From contig JAAZPS010000274.1 of the NCBI GenBank assembly GCA_012797095.1, forward strand, positions 1-10,414: 10,414 bases of DNA. The letters are read 5' to 3'. The translations under genes and the position numbers were made by a program. This DNA comes from Bacillota bacterium (GTDB lineage Bacteria > Bacillota > Dethiobacteria > DTU022). Below are positions 1 to 5,703 of this stretch, one piece after another. Each line of letters begins with the position of its first letter. Position 1 is the stretch's first letter. The notes beneath the pieces were generated by a model, which was given only the letters and a program-made list of their open reading frames with translations, made no database searches and had not been told where the DNA came from.

Positions 1-56
1 AGGATCCTTTCCCGCAGCTCCTTGATCCGCCACGCCGTGCCTATGGTTTCAAGCAA
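1..56 (-). CDS. secY: Preprotein translocase subunit SecY, N-terminal fragment (cut by window edge)
   Basis: Only the first 18 codons lie in the window, reading MLETIGTAWRIKELRERI from a TTG start at 56-54. SecY is the membrane channel of the general secretion pathway and works with SecE, SecG and SecA. The visible part matches the usual cytoplasmic N-terminal amphipathic stretch that precedes the first membrane segment; none of the membrane segments is present here. The start is chosen because GAGGTG (64-69) lies 7 nt upstream, no ATG lies nearby in this frame, and the frame opens 1 nt after the rplO stop (58-60). The position directly after rplO is the standard place for secY in the spc block, which is the main support for such a short fragment. 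The ribosome binding site lies within the last codons of rplO, so translation is probably coupled. Confidence 0.88.
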   Translation of the reverse strand, partial: MLETIGTAWRIKELRERI

Positions 57-57
57 A

Positions 58-498
58 TCAGATCACCTCTGCTTTTCCGCCCGCCGCCTCGATCTTGGTC
101 AGCGCCTGCTTGCTAAAACGATGGGCCTGCACCACCAGTTTGCGTTCCAATTCCCCGTCTCCAAGAATCTTCAGGGGATCGCGCAGCGATCTGATCAGAC
201 CGCTTTCCCTGAGCAGCTCCGGGGTGACCGTAGTCCCATCATCAAAACGATTCAGCGCGCTCAGATTGACCACCGACCATCTCTGTTTAAATATATTGGT
301 AAACCCGCGCTTGGGCAGCCGCTGAAACAGCGGCGTCTGGCCGCCTTCAAAACCGGGACGGGTCTTTGAACCCGAACGGGCGCCCTGCCCTTTCTGACCC
401 CGGCCGGCAGTCTTGCCCAGCCCTGAAGCAAGCCCCCGGCCCTTCCTTTTGGCCGCGCGCCTGGCCCCTTTCGGAGGTTGCAATTCATGCAGACGCAT
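58..498 (-). CDS. rplO: 50S ribosomal protein L15
   Basis: L15 is a late-assembling protein of the large subunit that threads a long basic N-terminal extension through 23S rRNA. The 146-residue product begins MRLHELQPPKGARR and has the Gly/Arg/Lys-rich N-terminal half typical of the family (KRKGRGLASGLGKTAGRGQ, then GFEGGQTPLFQRLPKRGF at about residues 54-71), followed by a compact C-terminal domain ending KAEVI. Length is normal for the family. The frame is open further upstream, to a non-ATG codon at 546, but ATG at 498 is the right start: GGAGGAGGTG sits 6 nt before it and the protein N-terminus then matches the family. It overlaps the end of rpmD by 14 nt, so its ribosome binding site is inside rpmD. 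Its own last codons (GAG GTG) provide the secY site. Confidence 0.97.
   Translation of the reverse strand: MRLHELQPPKGARRAAKRKGRGLASGLGKTAGRGQKGQGARSGSKTRPGFEGGQTPLFQRLPKRGFTNIFKQRWSVVNLSALNRFDDGTTVTPELLRESGLIRSLRDPLKILGDGELERKLVVQAHRFSKQALTKIEAAGGKAEVI
64..69 (-). promoter_or_regulatory. Ribosome binding site for secY
   Basis: GAGGTG lies 7 nt before the TTG at 56 and is formed by the last two codons but one of rplO. It decides the secY start, for which no ATG is available nearby. Confidence 0.8.
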
Positions 499-697
499 CC
501 GGAGCACCTCCTCCCATACCGTCCTCAACCTTAACCATAAAATCAACCACTTTGATCATCCCCCGCAGAACCGGCGTATCTTTCTGCTCAACCGTCTGGC
601 CGATTCTGGCCAGACCGAGCGCCCGCAAAGTACGGCGCTGCTTCGGTTGACAGCCCGCGGGGCTGCGTAACAGCGTAATTTGCAATCTTTTCGTCAT
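485..697 (-). CDS. rpmD: 50S ribosomal protein L30
   Basis: L30 is a small protein of the large subunit. The 70-residue product reads MTKRLQITLLRSPAG at the N-terminus, with the family landmarks TLRALGL (about 23-29), Q34TV and RGMI (45-48). Bacterial L30 usually ends near residue 60, at the position of the VKVED here. This one runs on with an 11-residue tail, GMGGGAPDASA, encoded by the ribosome binding site and first codons of the overlapping rplO. The ATG at 697 is preceded by GGGAG at short spacing, 15 nt after the end of rpsE. Presence of L30 agrees with a Gram-positive-type spc block, since some bacterial phyla lack it. Identity is firm from both sequence and position. Confidence 0.96.
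   Translation of the reverse strand: MTKRLQITLLRSPAGCQPKQRRTLRALGLARIGQTVEQKDTPVLRGMIKVVDFMVKVEDGMGGGAPDASA
505..514 (-). promoter_or_regulatory. Ribosome binding site for rplO inside rpmD
   Basis: GGAGGAGGTG lies 6 nt before the rplO ATG and is read in the rpmD frame as the glycine-rich part of its tail. It fixes the rplO start at 498 rather than the longer open frame reaching 546. Confidence 0.88.
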
Positions 698-712
698 TGC
701 CGCTCCCTTTCC

Positions 713-1210
713 TTAGCCGAGCAGTTTGGCCTCGTCGATTCCCCGCAGGGCACTGACCTCATCTGCCATTTTCAAGGATTGTAATCCTTGCACGGTTGCA
801 TTGATCATATTCAAGGCGTTGGATGAACCGAGCGACTTGGTGAGAATATCCCTGACCCCGGCCAGTTCCAGTACCGCCCTGACCGGACCGCCGGCAATAA
901 CGCCGGTTCCCTCTGAAGCCGGTTTGAGCAGCACCTTTCCCGCTCCAAAACGGCCCTCGACCGAATGAGGAATGGTCGTGCCGACCATGGGGACCCTGAA
1001 CATATTTTTCTTGGCATTTTCGATCCCTTTGCGGATCGCCTCCGGCACCTCGCCGGCTTTACCCAATCCGGTCCCAACAAGCCCGTTCTGGTCTCCGACC
1101 ACGACCAGGGCGCTGAAACTGAAGCGGCGCCCTCCCTTGACCACCTTGGCCACCCGGTTAATTTTCACTACCTTTTCCGACAGCTCCTGGGCTGGATCTG
1201 CTTTGGACAC
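713..1210 (-). CDS. rpsE: 30S ribosomal protein S5
   Basis: S5 lies near the mRNA entry and decoding region of the small subunit and affects fidelity and spectinomycin sensitivity. Landmarks are NRVAKVVKGGRRFSFSALV (N-terminal double-stranded-RNA-binding-like domain, including the spectinomycin loop region), VPEAIRKGIE, PMVGTTIPH, RFGAGKVLLKPASEGTGV and GGPVRAVLELAGV, ending DEAKLLG. The start is uncertain. An ATG at 1231-1229 overlaps the rplR stop by 1 nt (TAATG) but has no Shine-Dalgarno at useful distance. A second ATG at 1219 has GGGAGG only 1 nt away. The GTG at 1210 has GGGAGG (1221-1226) exactly 10 nt upstream and gives 165 residues, close to the 166 I recall for Bacillus S5. I therefore prefer GTG at 1210; using 1231 would add 7 residues (MKGGMAG). 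Confidence 0.95.
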   Translation of the reverse strand: MSKADPAQELSEKVVKINRVAKVVKGGRRFSFSALVVVGDQNGLVGTGLGKAGEVPEAIRKGIENAKKNMFRVPMVGTTIPHSVEGRFGAGKVLLKPASEGTGVIAGGPVRAVLELAGVRDILTKSLGSSNALNMINATVQGLQSLKMADEVSALRGIDEAKLLG

Positions 1211-1220
1211 TCCTGCCATC

Positions 1221-1226
1221 CCTCCC
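1221..1226 (-). promoter_or_regulatory. Ribosome binding site deciding the rpsE start
   Basis: GGGAGG lies 10 nt before GTG at 1210, but 1 nt before ATG at 1219 and downstream of ATG at 1231. If it is functional, rpsE starts at GTG. Confidence 0.65.
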
Positions 1227-1230
1227 TTCA

Positions 1231-1599
1231 TTAAAATTTTAGCCCCTCTTCACGCGCCGCATCGGCCAGCGCTTTGATCCGACCATGATAACGATACCCG
1301 CCCCGGTCAAAGATAACCGCGCTGATCCCGCTGTCCAGGGCCCGCCGTGCCAGCAGGCTCCCCACCTTACCGGCAGCGGCAGCATCGCTCCCCCGCGGCA
1401 ATTCTTCTTTCAGCCCGGGGTCAAGGCTGGAAGCAGCAGCCAGGGTTCGTCCAGATTGATCGTCGATAATCTGAGCATAGATCTGTCTGCTGCTGCGAAA
1501 AACGTTCAACCGGGGACGCTCTGCAGTGCCGCTTAGCTTGGTCCGAACACGCCGATGGCGCTGTTTCCGTAATACATTACGGGGTTTGATCTTGATCAT
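1231..1599 (-). CDS. rplR: 50S ribosomal protein L18
   Basis: L18 binds 5S rRNA together with L5 and helps attach it to the large subunit. The 122-residue product starts with a basic tail (MIKIKPRNVLRKQRHRRVRT), then has the conserved core RPRLNVFRSSRQIYAQIID, a GKVGSLLARRALDSGI helix and the C-terminal FDRGGYRYHGRIKALADAAR signature ending EEGLKF. Length is normal. The ATG at 1599 follows GGGAGGTG by 9 nt, and the gene begins 25 nt after rplF. Its stop shares one base with an ATG in the rpsE frame, although the better supported rpsE start lies further downstream. Confidence 0.98.
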   Translation of the reverse strand: MIKIKPRNVLRKQRHRRVRTKLSGTAERPRLNVFRSSRQIYAQIIDDQSGRTLAAASSLDPGLKEELPRGSDAAAAGKVGSLLARRALDSGISAVIFDRGGYRYHGRIKALADAAREEGLKF

Positions 1600-1624
1600 A
1601 TCCTTTTACACCTCCCGGCCGCCT

Positions 1625-2161
1625 TTAAGTGCCGGCCTTACCTACTTTTCGACGGACCTGCTCACCGGCATAGCGGATCCCTTTGCCCTTGTAGGGCTCA
1701 GGCGGATGAACCTTCCGGATAACCGCCGCAAAATTGCCTACCTGCTGCTTGTCGATCCCCTTGACAACGATCTGGGTGGGACTGGGCACCTCGAGCTCCA
1801 TATTCTCTTCGGCCTCAAAAACAACCGGATGAGAAAAACCGATATTGATGGTCAATTTCTTGCCCTGCAGGTTGGCCCGGTAACCCACCCCAACCAGCTC
1901 CAAGGTCCGGCTAAAACCCTCGGTCACCCCGGTGATCATATTCTGAATCAGTGTTCTGGTCAAGCCGTGCAGCGAACGATCCGTAACGCTGTCGGATGCG
2001 CGCTTCACCGTAAGCTGACCCTCCTCCCGCTCCACGGTAATGGGATCGGGAATTTTCCTGGAAAGCCGGCCCAGGGGCCCGGTTACAGTAATATTGCCGT
2101 TATCGATCTCGACCTGGACCCGGTCAGGTACCGCGATCGGTTTTTTACCTATTCGAGACAT
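1625..2161 (-). CDS. rplF: 50S ribosomal protein L6
   Basis: L6 sits at the base of the L7/L12 stalk near the sarcin-ricin loop, where translation GTPases bind. The 178-residue product begins MSRIGKKPIAVPDRV, the standard family N-terminus, and contains the two similar L6 folds (roughly residues 1-80 and 81-178). Landmarks include GFSRTLELVGVGYRA, VKGIDKQQVG and the C-terminal PPEPYKGKGIRY signature, ending VGKAGT. The start is ATG at 2161, 6 nt after AGGAGG (2168-2173). A TTG two codons earlier abuts the ribosome binding site and can be excluded. The gene follows rpsH by 19 nt. Confidence 0.98.
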   Translation of the reverse strand: MSRIGKKPIAVPDRVQVEIDNGNITVTGPLGRLSRKIPDPITVEREEGQLTVKRASDSVTDRSLHGLTRTLIQNMITGVTEGFSRTLELVGVGYRANLQGKKLTINIGFSHPVVFEAEENMELEVPSPTQIVVKGIDKQQVGNFAAVIRKVHPPEPYKGKGIRYAGEQVRRKVGKAGT

Positions 2162-2180
2162 GGTCAACCTCCTCGCCCTG

Positions 2181-2576
2181 CTACCAGATGTAACAGATTA
2201 CCTCTCCGCCGCAGCCTTCTTTGCGGGCCTCCCGATCGCTCATCACACCGTGCGAAGTCGAGATAACGGCCACACCGAGCCCGCCCAGCACCTTGGGCAG
2301 TTCATCCTTGTTTGCATAAACCCGCAGGCCCGGTTTGCTGATCCTCTTCAACCCGGTGATGGCTCGCCGCGAATCGGGACCGTATTTCAGATAGATGCGG
2401 ACAATGCCCTGCTTTTTATTCTCGATATACTCAAAGTCCCTAATATACCCCTCTTCCTTCATGATCTGAGCCAGGGAGCGCTTCAGCCTGGAGGCGGGGA
2501 TATCTACCGATGAATGCCGGACCATATTCGCATTTCGCACCCTGGTCAGCATATCGGCAATCGGATCGGTCATCAT
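2181..2576 (-). CDS. rpsH: 30S ribosomal protein S8
   Basis: S8 is a primary 16S rRNA-binding protein of the small-subunit platform; in Escherichia coli it also represses translation of the spc operon. The 131-residue product reads MMTDPIADMLTRVRNAN at the N-terminus, a near-exact family signature, followed by SRLKRSLAQIMKEEGYI and the C-terminal STSHGVMSDREARKEGCGGE motif, with ST-SHG contacting rRNA. Two consecutive ATGs occur at 2576 and 2573. The first is preferred because GGAGG (2586-2590) lies 9 nt before it; a TTG at 2585 touches the site and is excluded. I looked for an S8-binding hairpin resembling the rRNA site at the rplX-rplE junction, where E. coli has one, and saw no obvious candidate. 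Confidence 0.98.
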   Translation of the reverse strand: MMTDPIADMLTRVRNANMVRHSSVDIPASRLKRSLAQIMKEEGYIRDFEYIENKKQGIVRIYLKYGPDSRRAITGLKRISKPGLRVYANKDELPKVLGGLGVAVISTSHGVMSDREARKEGCGGEVICYIW

Positions 2577-2585
2577 CGCAAACAA

Positions 2586-2590
2586 CCTCC
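2586..2590 (-). promoter_or_regulatory. Ribosome binding site for rpsH
   Basis: GGAGG lies 9 nt before the first of two tandem ATGs (2576 and 2573) and directly abuts a TTG at 2585, which it therefore rules out as a start. Confidence 0.8.
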
Positions 2591-2606
2591 TCTCTTTCTT
2601 TCATCA

Positions 2607-2792
2607 TCACCAACTGGCTTTTTTCACGCCCGGAATTTTTCCCTGGTTGGCAAGTTGACGAAAGCAAAGGCGACACATGCCAAATTTACGCATATACGCC
2701 CGCGAACGGCCGCAGAGACGGCACCGGCTATAGCGGCGAACATCATATTTCGGTTCACGTTTGGCCTTGGCAATTAATGATTTTTTGGCCAT
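2607..2792 (-). CDS. rpsZ: 30S ribosomal protein S14, zinc-binding type (type Z)
   Basis: S14 belongs to the head of the small subunit, next to S3 and S10. At 61 residues this is the short form that binds one zinc ion: cysteines C24-x2-C27 and C40-x2-C43 are all present (SRCRLCGRSR and GMCRLCFR), and the C-terminus KIPGVKKASW is the family ending. The longer zinc-free form, which many bacteria keep as a zinc-starvation paralogue, is about 89-101 residues, so the type assignment is clear. The ATG at 2792 follows AAAGGAGGGG closely, 29 nt after rplE. Some annotators write the symbol as rpsN for the spc-block copy regardless of type. Confidence 0.98.
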   Translation of the reverse strand: MAKKSLIAKAKREPKYDVRRYSRCRLCGRSRAYMRKFGMCRLCFRQLANQGKIPGVKKASW

Positions 2793-2821
2793 CCTGCCCC
2801 TCCTTTACAGATTTCTTTTTT

Positions 2822-3364
2822 TCAGGCCGCCCGGAAGGGCAGCCCCAGCAAGGTTAAAAGCTCCTTGGCTTCTTCATCGCTTTTCGCGGTGGTCACGATA
2901 ACTATATCCATTCCGAGAATCTTTTCCACATTGCTATACTCGATCTCCGGAAAGATCAGCTGCTCCTTCAGGCCGATGGTAAAATTGCCCCGGCCGTCAA
3001 AGGAGCGCGGTGAAATACCCCTGAAATCCCGTACTCTCGGCAAGGTCACATTGAAAAGTTTATCCACAAAATCGTACATCCGCACTCCCCGCAGGGTCAC
3101 CTTGCAACCGATGGCCATCCCTTCACGCAGTTTGAAACTGGCCACCGATTTGCGGGCCCGGGTGATCACCGGACGCTGCCCGCAGATCTGCATCAGATCG
3201 TTGACCGCAGCATCGAGAATCTTGGGATTTTCTTTTCCCTCGCCGACCCCCATATTGATCACTACCTTGACCAACCGGGGAACCTCATAGATATTTTTAT
3301 AGTCAAACCGCTCCTGCAGGGCCGGTCTGATCTCGGAAAAATACTTTTTCTTTAAGCGCGGCAT
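2822..3364 (-). CDS. rplE: 50S ribosomal protein L5
   Basis: L5 binds 5S rRNA and helix 84 of 23S rRNA in the central protuberance and contacts P-site tRNA. The 180-residue product starts MPRLKKKYFSEIRPAL and shows the family blocks VPRLVKVVINMGVGEGKENP, QRPVITRARKSVASFKLR, GCKVTLRG and FRGISPRSFDGRGNFTIGL (about residues 115-133), ending in the hydrophobic LTLLGLPFRAA. Length is normal. The gene begins 7 nt after the rplX stop, and its ribosome binding site (AGGGGG, about 10 nt from the ATG) is formed by the last sense codons of rplX, so the two genes should be translationally coupled. Confidence 0.98.
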   Translation of the reverse strand: MPRLKKKYFSEIRPALQERFDYKNIYEVPRLVKVVINMGVGEGKENPKILDAAVNDLMQICGQRPVITRARKSVASFKLREGMAIGCKVTLRGVRMYDFVDKLFNVTLPRVRDFRGISPRSFDGRGNFTIGLKEQLIFPEIEYSNVEKILGMDIVIVTTAKSDEEAKELLTLLGLPFRAA

Positions 3365-3371
3365 CCTCTAT

Positions 3372-3704
3372 CTACCCCCTATCCACAACTTCCCCGCATT
3401 TTTTACAGCTGCGCACCCACCGGCCGTCGGCAGATCGCTTCTTGGCGATACGGGTCGGCTTATGGCAGGCCGGACAGAGAAGCATCACTCTGGAAACCGG
3501 CAGCGGCGCCTCTATCTCCCTGATCCCGCCCTGGGGTATCTTCTGGGTGGGCTTGGCATGTTTCTTGATTATATTGATCCCTTCTACCTTGACCCGCCCC
3601 CGCTGCGGCAAAGCCTGAAGCACCTTGCCCTTCTTCCCTTTATCCTTACCGGAAAGCACGACGATGCGGTCGCCCCGGCGAATGCCCATTTTTTTCTTAG
3701 TCAT
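3372..3704 (-). CDS. rplX: 50S ribosomal protein L24
   Basis: L24 initiates large-subunit assembly and lies near the exit of the peptide tunnel. The 110-residue product has the KOW motif at the N-terminus (GDRIVVLSGKDKGKKGKVLQ, residues 11-30), then VEGINIIKKHAKP and GGIREIEAPLPVSRV. The C-terminal part carries two cysteine pairs, C77-x2-C80 (CPACHKPTRI) and C100-x2-C103 (CKKCGEVVD), which form a zinc-ribbon-like knuckle found in many but not all bacterial L24 proteins. Zinc binding is inferred from the four cysteines, not shown. The ATG at 3704 follows GGAGGTGGCGCA. It lies 21 nt after rplN and 7 nt before rplE. Confidence 0.98.
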   Translation of the reverse strand: MTKKKMGIRRGDRIVVLSGKDKGKKGKVLQALPQRGRVKVEGINIIKKHAKPTQKIPQGGIREIEAPLPVSRVMLLCPACHKPTRIAKKRSADGRWVRSCKKCGEVVDRG

Positions 3705-3725
3705 TGCGCCACCTCCTCACACCAG

Positions 3726-4094
3726 TTAGATCACTTCAGGAGCAAGTGATATTATTTTCATGAATTCCTTCTCGCGCAGCTCCCGGGCAACCGGACCGAA
3801 GATCCTGGTTCCCCGCGGATTGTTCTGTTCATTGATAATCACGGCGGCATTTTCGTCAAAATTGATATGCGAACCGTCCCTGCGGTTAAGGCGGTTTCTG
3901 GTGCGAACAATAACCGCCCGCACGATCTCACCTTTCTTGACTACCCCGCCGGGAGAAGCCTCCTTTACCGAAGCGACAACGATATCTCCAACATGGCCCG
4001 CCTTGCGTTTTGAACCGCCCAGGACCCGGATACAGAGTATCTTCTTGGCACCCGAATTATCGGCCACGTTCAAGATGGTCTCGCTTTGTATCAT
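3726..4094 (-). CDS. rplN: 50S ribosomal protein L14
   Basis: L14 lies on the subunit interface and forms a bridge with 16S rRNA; it is also the docking site of the silencing factor RsfS. The product is 122 residues, the usual family size, beginning MIQSETILNVADNSGAKKI and containing GHVGDIVVASVKEA, RAVIVRTR, FDENAAVIINEQ and NPRGTRIFGPVARELRE. The frame is open upstream to an ATG at 4112, but that codon directly touches an AGGAG and would add six non-conserved residues. The ATG at 4094 has AAGGAG (4103-4108) 8 nt upstream. This is the first gene of the classical spc block, 45 nt after rpsQ, with no promoter or terminator visible in between. Confidence 0.98.
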   Translation of the reverse strand: MIQSETILNVADNSGAKKILCIRVLGGSKRKAGHVGDIVVASVKEASPGGVVKKGEIVRAVIVRTRNRLNRRDGSHINFDENAAVIINEQNNPRGTRIFGPVARELREKEFMKIISLAPEVI

Positions 4095-4102
4095 CCCTGC
4101 CA

Positions 4103-4108
4103 CTCCTT
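4103..4108 (-). promoter_or_regulatory. Ribosome binding site for rplN
   Basis: AAGGAG lies 8 nt before ATG at 4094 and excludes the longer reading from ATG at 4112, whose first codons would contain this site. Confidence 0.8.
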
Positions 4109-4139
4109 CCATCTCCTGCGCCCCGAACCCGGAAGAGCT

Positions 4140-4397
4140 CTACAGCTGCGATCGTTTTACTATCCCGGCCAGGCGCCACCTTTTTCTTTTGCTGAGAGGC
4201 CTGGTCTCGGCAATCTTGACCAGGTCGCCCACGCGGCTATCATTATTCTCATCGTGGAAGAGATATTTTTTTGTCCGCCGGATGGTTTTCCCGTAGAGGG
4301 GGTGGCGGGTTGTGCGGATCACCGCTGCAACCCTGGTCTTATCCATCTTGTCGCTGACCACCCTGCCAACAAAAGATTTACCTCTGGTTTCAACCAA
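4140..4397 (-). CDS. rpsQ: 30S ribosomal protein S17
   Basis: S17 is a primary 16S rRNA-binding protein of OB fold in the body of the small subunit. The conserved core is unmistakable: VGRVVSDKMDKTRVAAV, RHPLYGKTIRRTKKY, HDENNDSRVGDLVKI and ETRPLSKRKRWRLA. The start is not settled. An ATG at 4421, 4 nt after the rpmC stop, would give 93 residues (MSEGRRINLVETRG...) but has no good Shine-Dalgarno. A strong GGGAGG lies at 4407-4412, inside that reading, and is 9 nt upstream of an in-frame TTG at 4397, the same spacing as for rpsS, rplP and rpsH. The TTG start gives 85 residues, close to the 87 I recall for Bacillus S17, so I prefer it. A GTG at 4439 inside rpmC is less likely. Confidence 0.95.
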   Translation of the reverse strand: MVETRGKSFVGRVVSDKMDKTRVAAVIRTTRHPLYGKTIRRTKKYLFHDENNDSRVGDLVKIAETRPLSKRKRWRLAGIVKRSQL

Positions 4398-4406
4398 ATT
4401 GATGCG

Positions 4407-4412
4407 CCTCCC
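4407..4412 (-). promoter_or_regulatory. Ribosome binding site deciding the rpsQ start
   Basis: GGGAGG lies 9 nt before an in-frame TTG at 4397 and downstream of the alternative ATG at 4421. Its strength and spacing match other genes of the operon, supporting the TTG start. Confidence 0.62.
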
Positions 4413-4425
4413 TTCACTCATCGCT

Positions 4426-4617
4426 TTAGACCCAGGCACGCTCTCGCTGGACCGTCTTTACCCGGGCGATACTGCGGCGCACCTCTTTGATGCGCCTGAC
4501 GTTCTCCAGATGACCGGTAGCCGCCTGGAACCTGAGATTGAACAGCTCCTCCTTCAGCTCTTTCAGCTTTTCCACCAGTTCACCGTCGTTCAACTCGCGA
4601 AACTCTTTAACCTTCAT
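4426..4617 (-). CDS. rpmC: 50S ribosomal protein L29
   Basis: L29 is a small helical hairpin beside the peptide tunnel exit, where trigger factor and the signal recognition particle dock together with L23. The 63-residue product, MKVKEFRELNDGELVEKL at the start, is two charged helices with the family motif ELFNLRFQAATGHLEN (about 25-40) in the turn and RRIKEVRRSIARVKTV after it. The start codon overlaps the rplP stop as ATGA (4614-4617). Unlike most genes here it lacks a strong Shine-Dalgarno (only GGGTGGTG upstream), so it probably relies on reinitiation by ribosomes finishing rplP. Confidence 0.97.
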   Translation of the reverse strand: MKVKEFRELNDGELVEKLKELKEELFNLRFQAATGHLENVRRIKEVRRSIARVKTVQRERAWV

Positions 4618-5042
4618 TCCGCCACACCACCCGCATCGGTTCTTTTGACGAACCTGGTTTTTATAGGCAGTTTGTTTGCGGCCAGCCGGATCGCCTCCTT
4701 GGCGACACTTTCCTGAATGCCGGCCAGCTCGAACATGATCCTTCCCGGCTTGACCACGGCAACCCAGAACTCAGGCGCTCCCTTACCTTTCCCCATCCGG
4801 GTCTCCGCCGGTTTCTTGGTCACCGGTTTATGGGGAAAGATCCGGATCCAGACCTTGCCGCCGCGCTTGATATAGCGGGTCATGGCAATACGGGCCGCTT
4901 CGATCTGCCGGCTGTTGATCCAGGCCGGTTCAAGTGCCTGCATACCGTATTCACCGAACTGGATCTCCGTACCGCCCTTGGCTTTCCCTTTCATCCGGCC
5001 GCGGTGCTGGCGCCGGTATTTTACCCGTTTAGGCATTAACAT
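4614..5042 (-). CDS. rplP: 50S ribosomal protein L16
   Basis: L16 organises the A-site tRNA region of the large subunit. The 142-residue product has the standard N-terminus MLMPKRVKYRRQHRGRMKG, then FGEYGMQALEPAWI, ARIAMTRYIKRGGKVWIRIF and PHKPVTKKPAETRMGKGKG (residues 70-88). R82 corresponds to the arginine hydroxylated in E. coli L16; whether it is modified here is unknown. The frame is open to a non-ATG codon at 5105, inside rpsC. The ATG at 5042, 2 nt after the rpsC stop and 9 nt from GGGAGGG (5052-5058), is the start. A second ATG two codons later is too far from the site. Confidence 0.98.
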   Translation of the reverse strand: MLMPKRVKYRRQHRGRMKGKAKGGTEIQFGEYGMQALEPAWINSRQIEAARIAMTRYIKRGGKVWIRIFPHKPVTKKPAETRMGKGKGAPEFWVAVVKPGRIMFELAGIQESVAKEAIRLAANKLPIKTRFVKRTDAGGVAE

Positions 5043-5044
5043 CT

Positions 5045-5701
5045 CTAGTTTCCCTCCCTGGCGCGGTCGGGCTTTTCCGGCAATATCTCGCCCTTGTAGA
5101 TCCAAACCTTGATCCCGATGCGCCCGTAAGTGGTATGCGCTTCGGTAAAACCGTAATCTATATCCGCCCGCATGGTTTGCAGCGGCACCGTCCCTTCCCG
5201 GTAGCTCTCACTGCGAGCCATCTCGGAGCCGCCCAGCCGGCCCCGGCAGGTGATCTTCACCCCTTTGGCCCCGGCACGCATGGAGCGGAAAAGAGCCTGC
5301 TTCATCGCCCGACGGAAAGCAATCCGCCGTTTCAGCTGTCCGGCGACGCTTTCAGCAACCAGCTGTGCATCGAGATCCGGATTCTTGATCTCGATAATAT
5401 TCAGGTGAATTTTCTTGCCGGTCTGCTTCTCCAGGGTTTTCCGCAGATCCTCCACTTCCGAGCCGCCGCGTCCGATAACCATCCCCGGCTTGGCCGTATG
5501 GATATGGATCCGCAGTTTGCTGGCCGCCCTTTCCGTCTCTATCCGGGAGACCCCGGCATTGATCAGCCGGCGCCGGATATAGCGGCGTATTGCCAGGTCC
5601 TCGTGGAGCAGTGTGGTATAATTTTTATCGGCATACCAGCGCGCATCCCAGTCGCGGATGATGCCGATACGAAAACCGATTGGACTAACCTTTTGTCCCA
5701 T
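5045..5701 (-). CDS. rpsC: 30S ribosomal protein S3
   Basis: S3 lines the mRNA entry channel and contributes to the ribosome's mRNA-unwinding activity. The 218-residue product begins MGQKVSPIGFRIGIIRDWDA and contains a type-2 KH domain with the GRGG loop at 77-80 (KPGMVIGRGGSEVEDL). Basic residues R130, R131 and K134 (FRRAMKQA) lie in the region linked to helicase function in E. coli, and the C-terminal domain carries GAKGVKITCRGRLGG and TYGRIGIKVWIYKGE. Length is normal for Gram-positive S3. The ATG lies 2 nt after the rplV stop, and GGGGAGGG in the last rplV codons serves as its ribosome binding site. Its own last codons provide the rplP site. Confidence 0.98.
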   Translation of the reverse strand: MGQKVSPIGFRIGIIRDWDARWYADKNYTTLLHEDLAIRRYIRRRLINAGVSRIETERAASKLRIHIHTAKPGMVIGRGGSEVEDLRKTLEKQTGKKIHLNIIEIKNPDLDAQLVAESVAGQLKRRIAFRRAMKQALFRSMRAGAKGVKITCRGRLGGSEMARSESYREGTVPLQTMRADIDYGFTEAHTTYGRIGIKVWIYKGEILPEKPDRAREGN

Positions 5702-5703
5702 CT

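Noticed and set aside
499..546. 16-codon upstream extension of L15
   Set aside because: It is out-of-frame rpmD sequence containing the ribosome binding site itself; the N-terminus at 498 matches the family.
1526..2266. 246-codon plus-strand open frame
   Set aside because: It runs antisense across rplR, rplF and rpsH, spans their gaps, and has no recognisable domain or start signal.
2816..2822. Run of seven A on the coding strand at the rplE stop
   Set aside because: There is no preceding stem, it begins at the stop codon itself and leads into the rpsZ ribosome binding site; it is neither a terminator nor, being past the last sense codon, a useful slippage site.
5043..5105. 21-codon upstream extension of L16
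   Set aside because: It is out-of-frame rpsC sequence; the ATG at 5042 follows GGGAGGG by 9 nt and matches the family.
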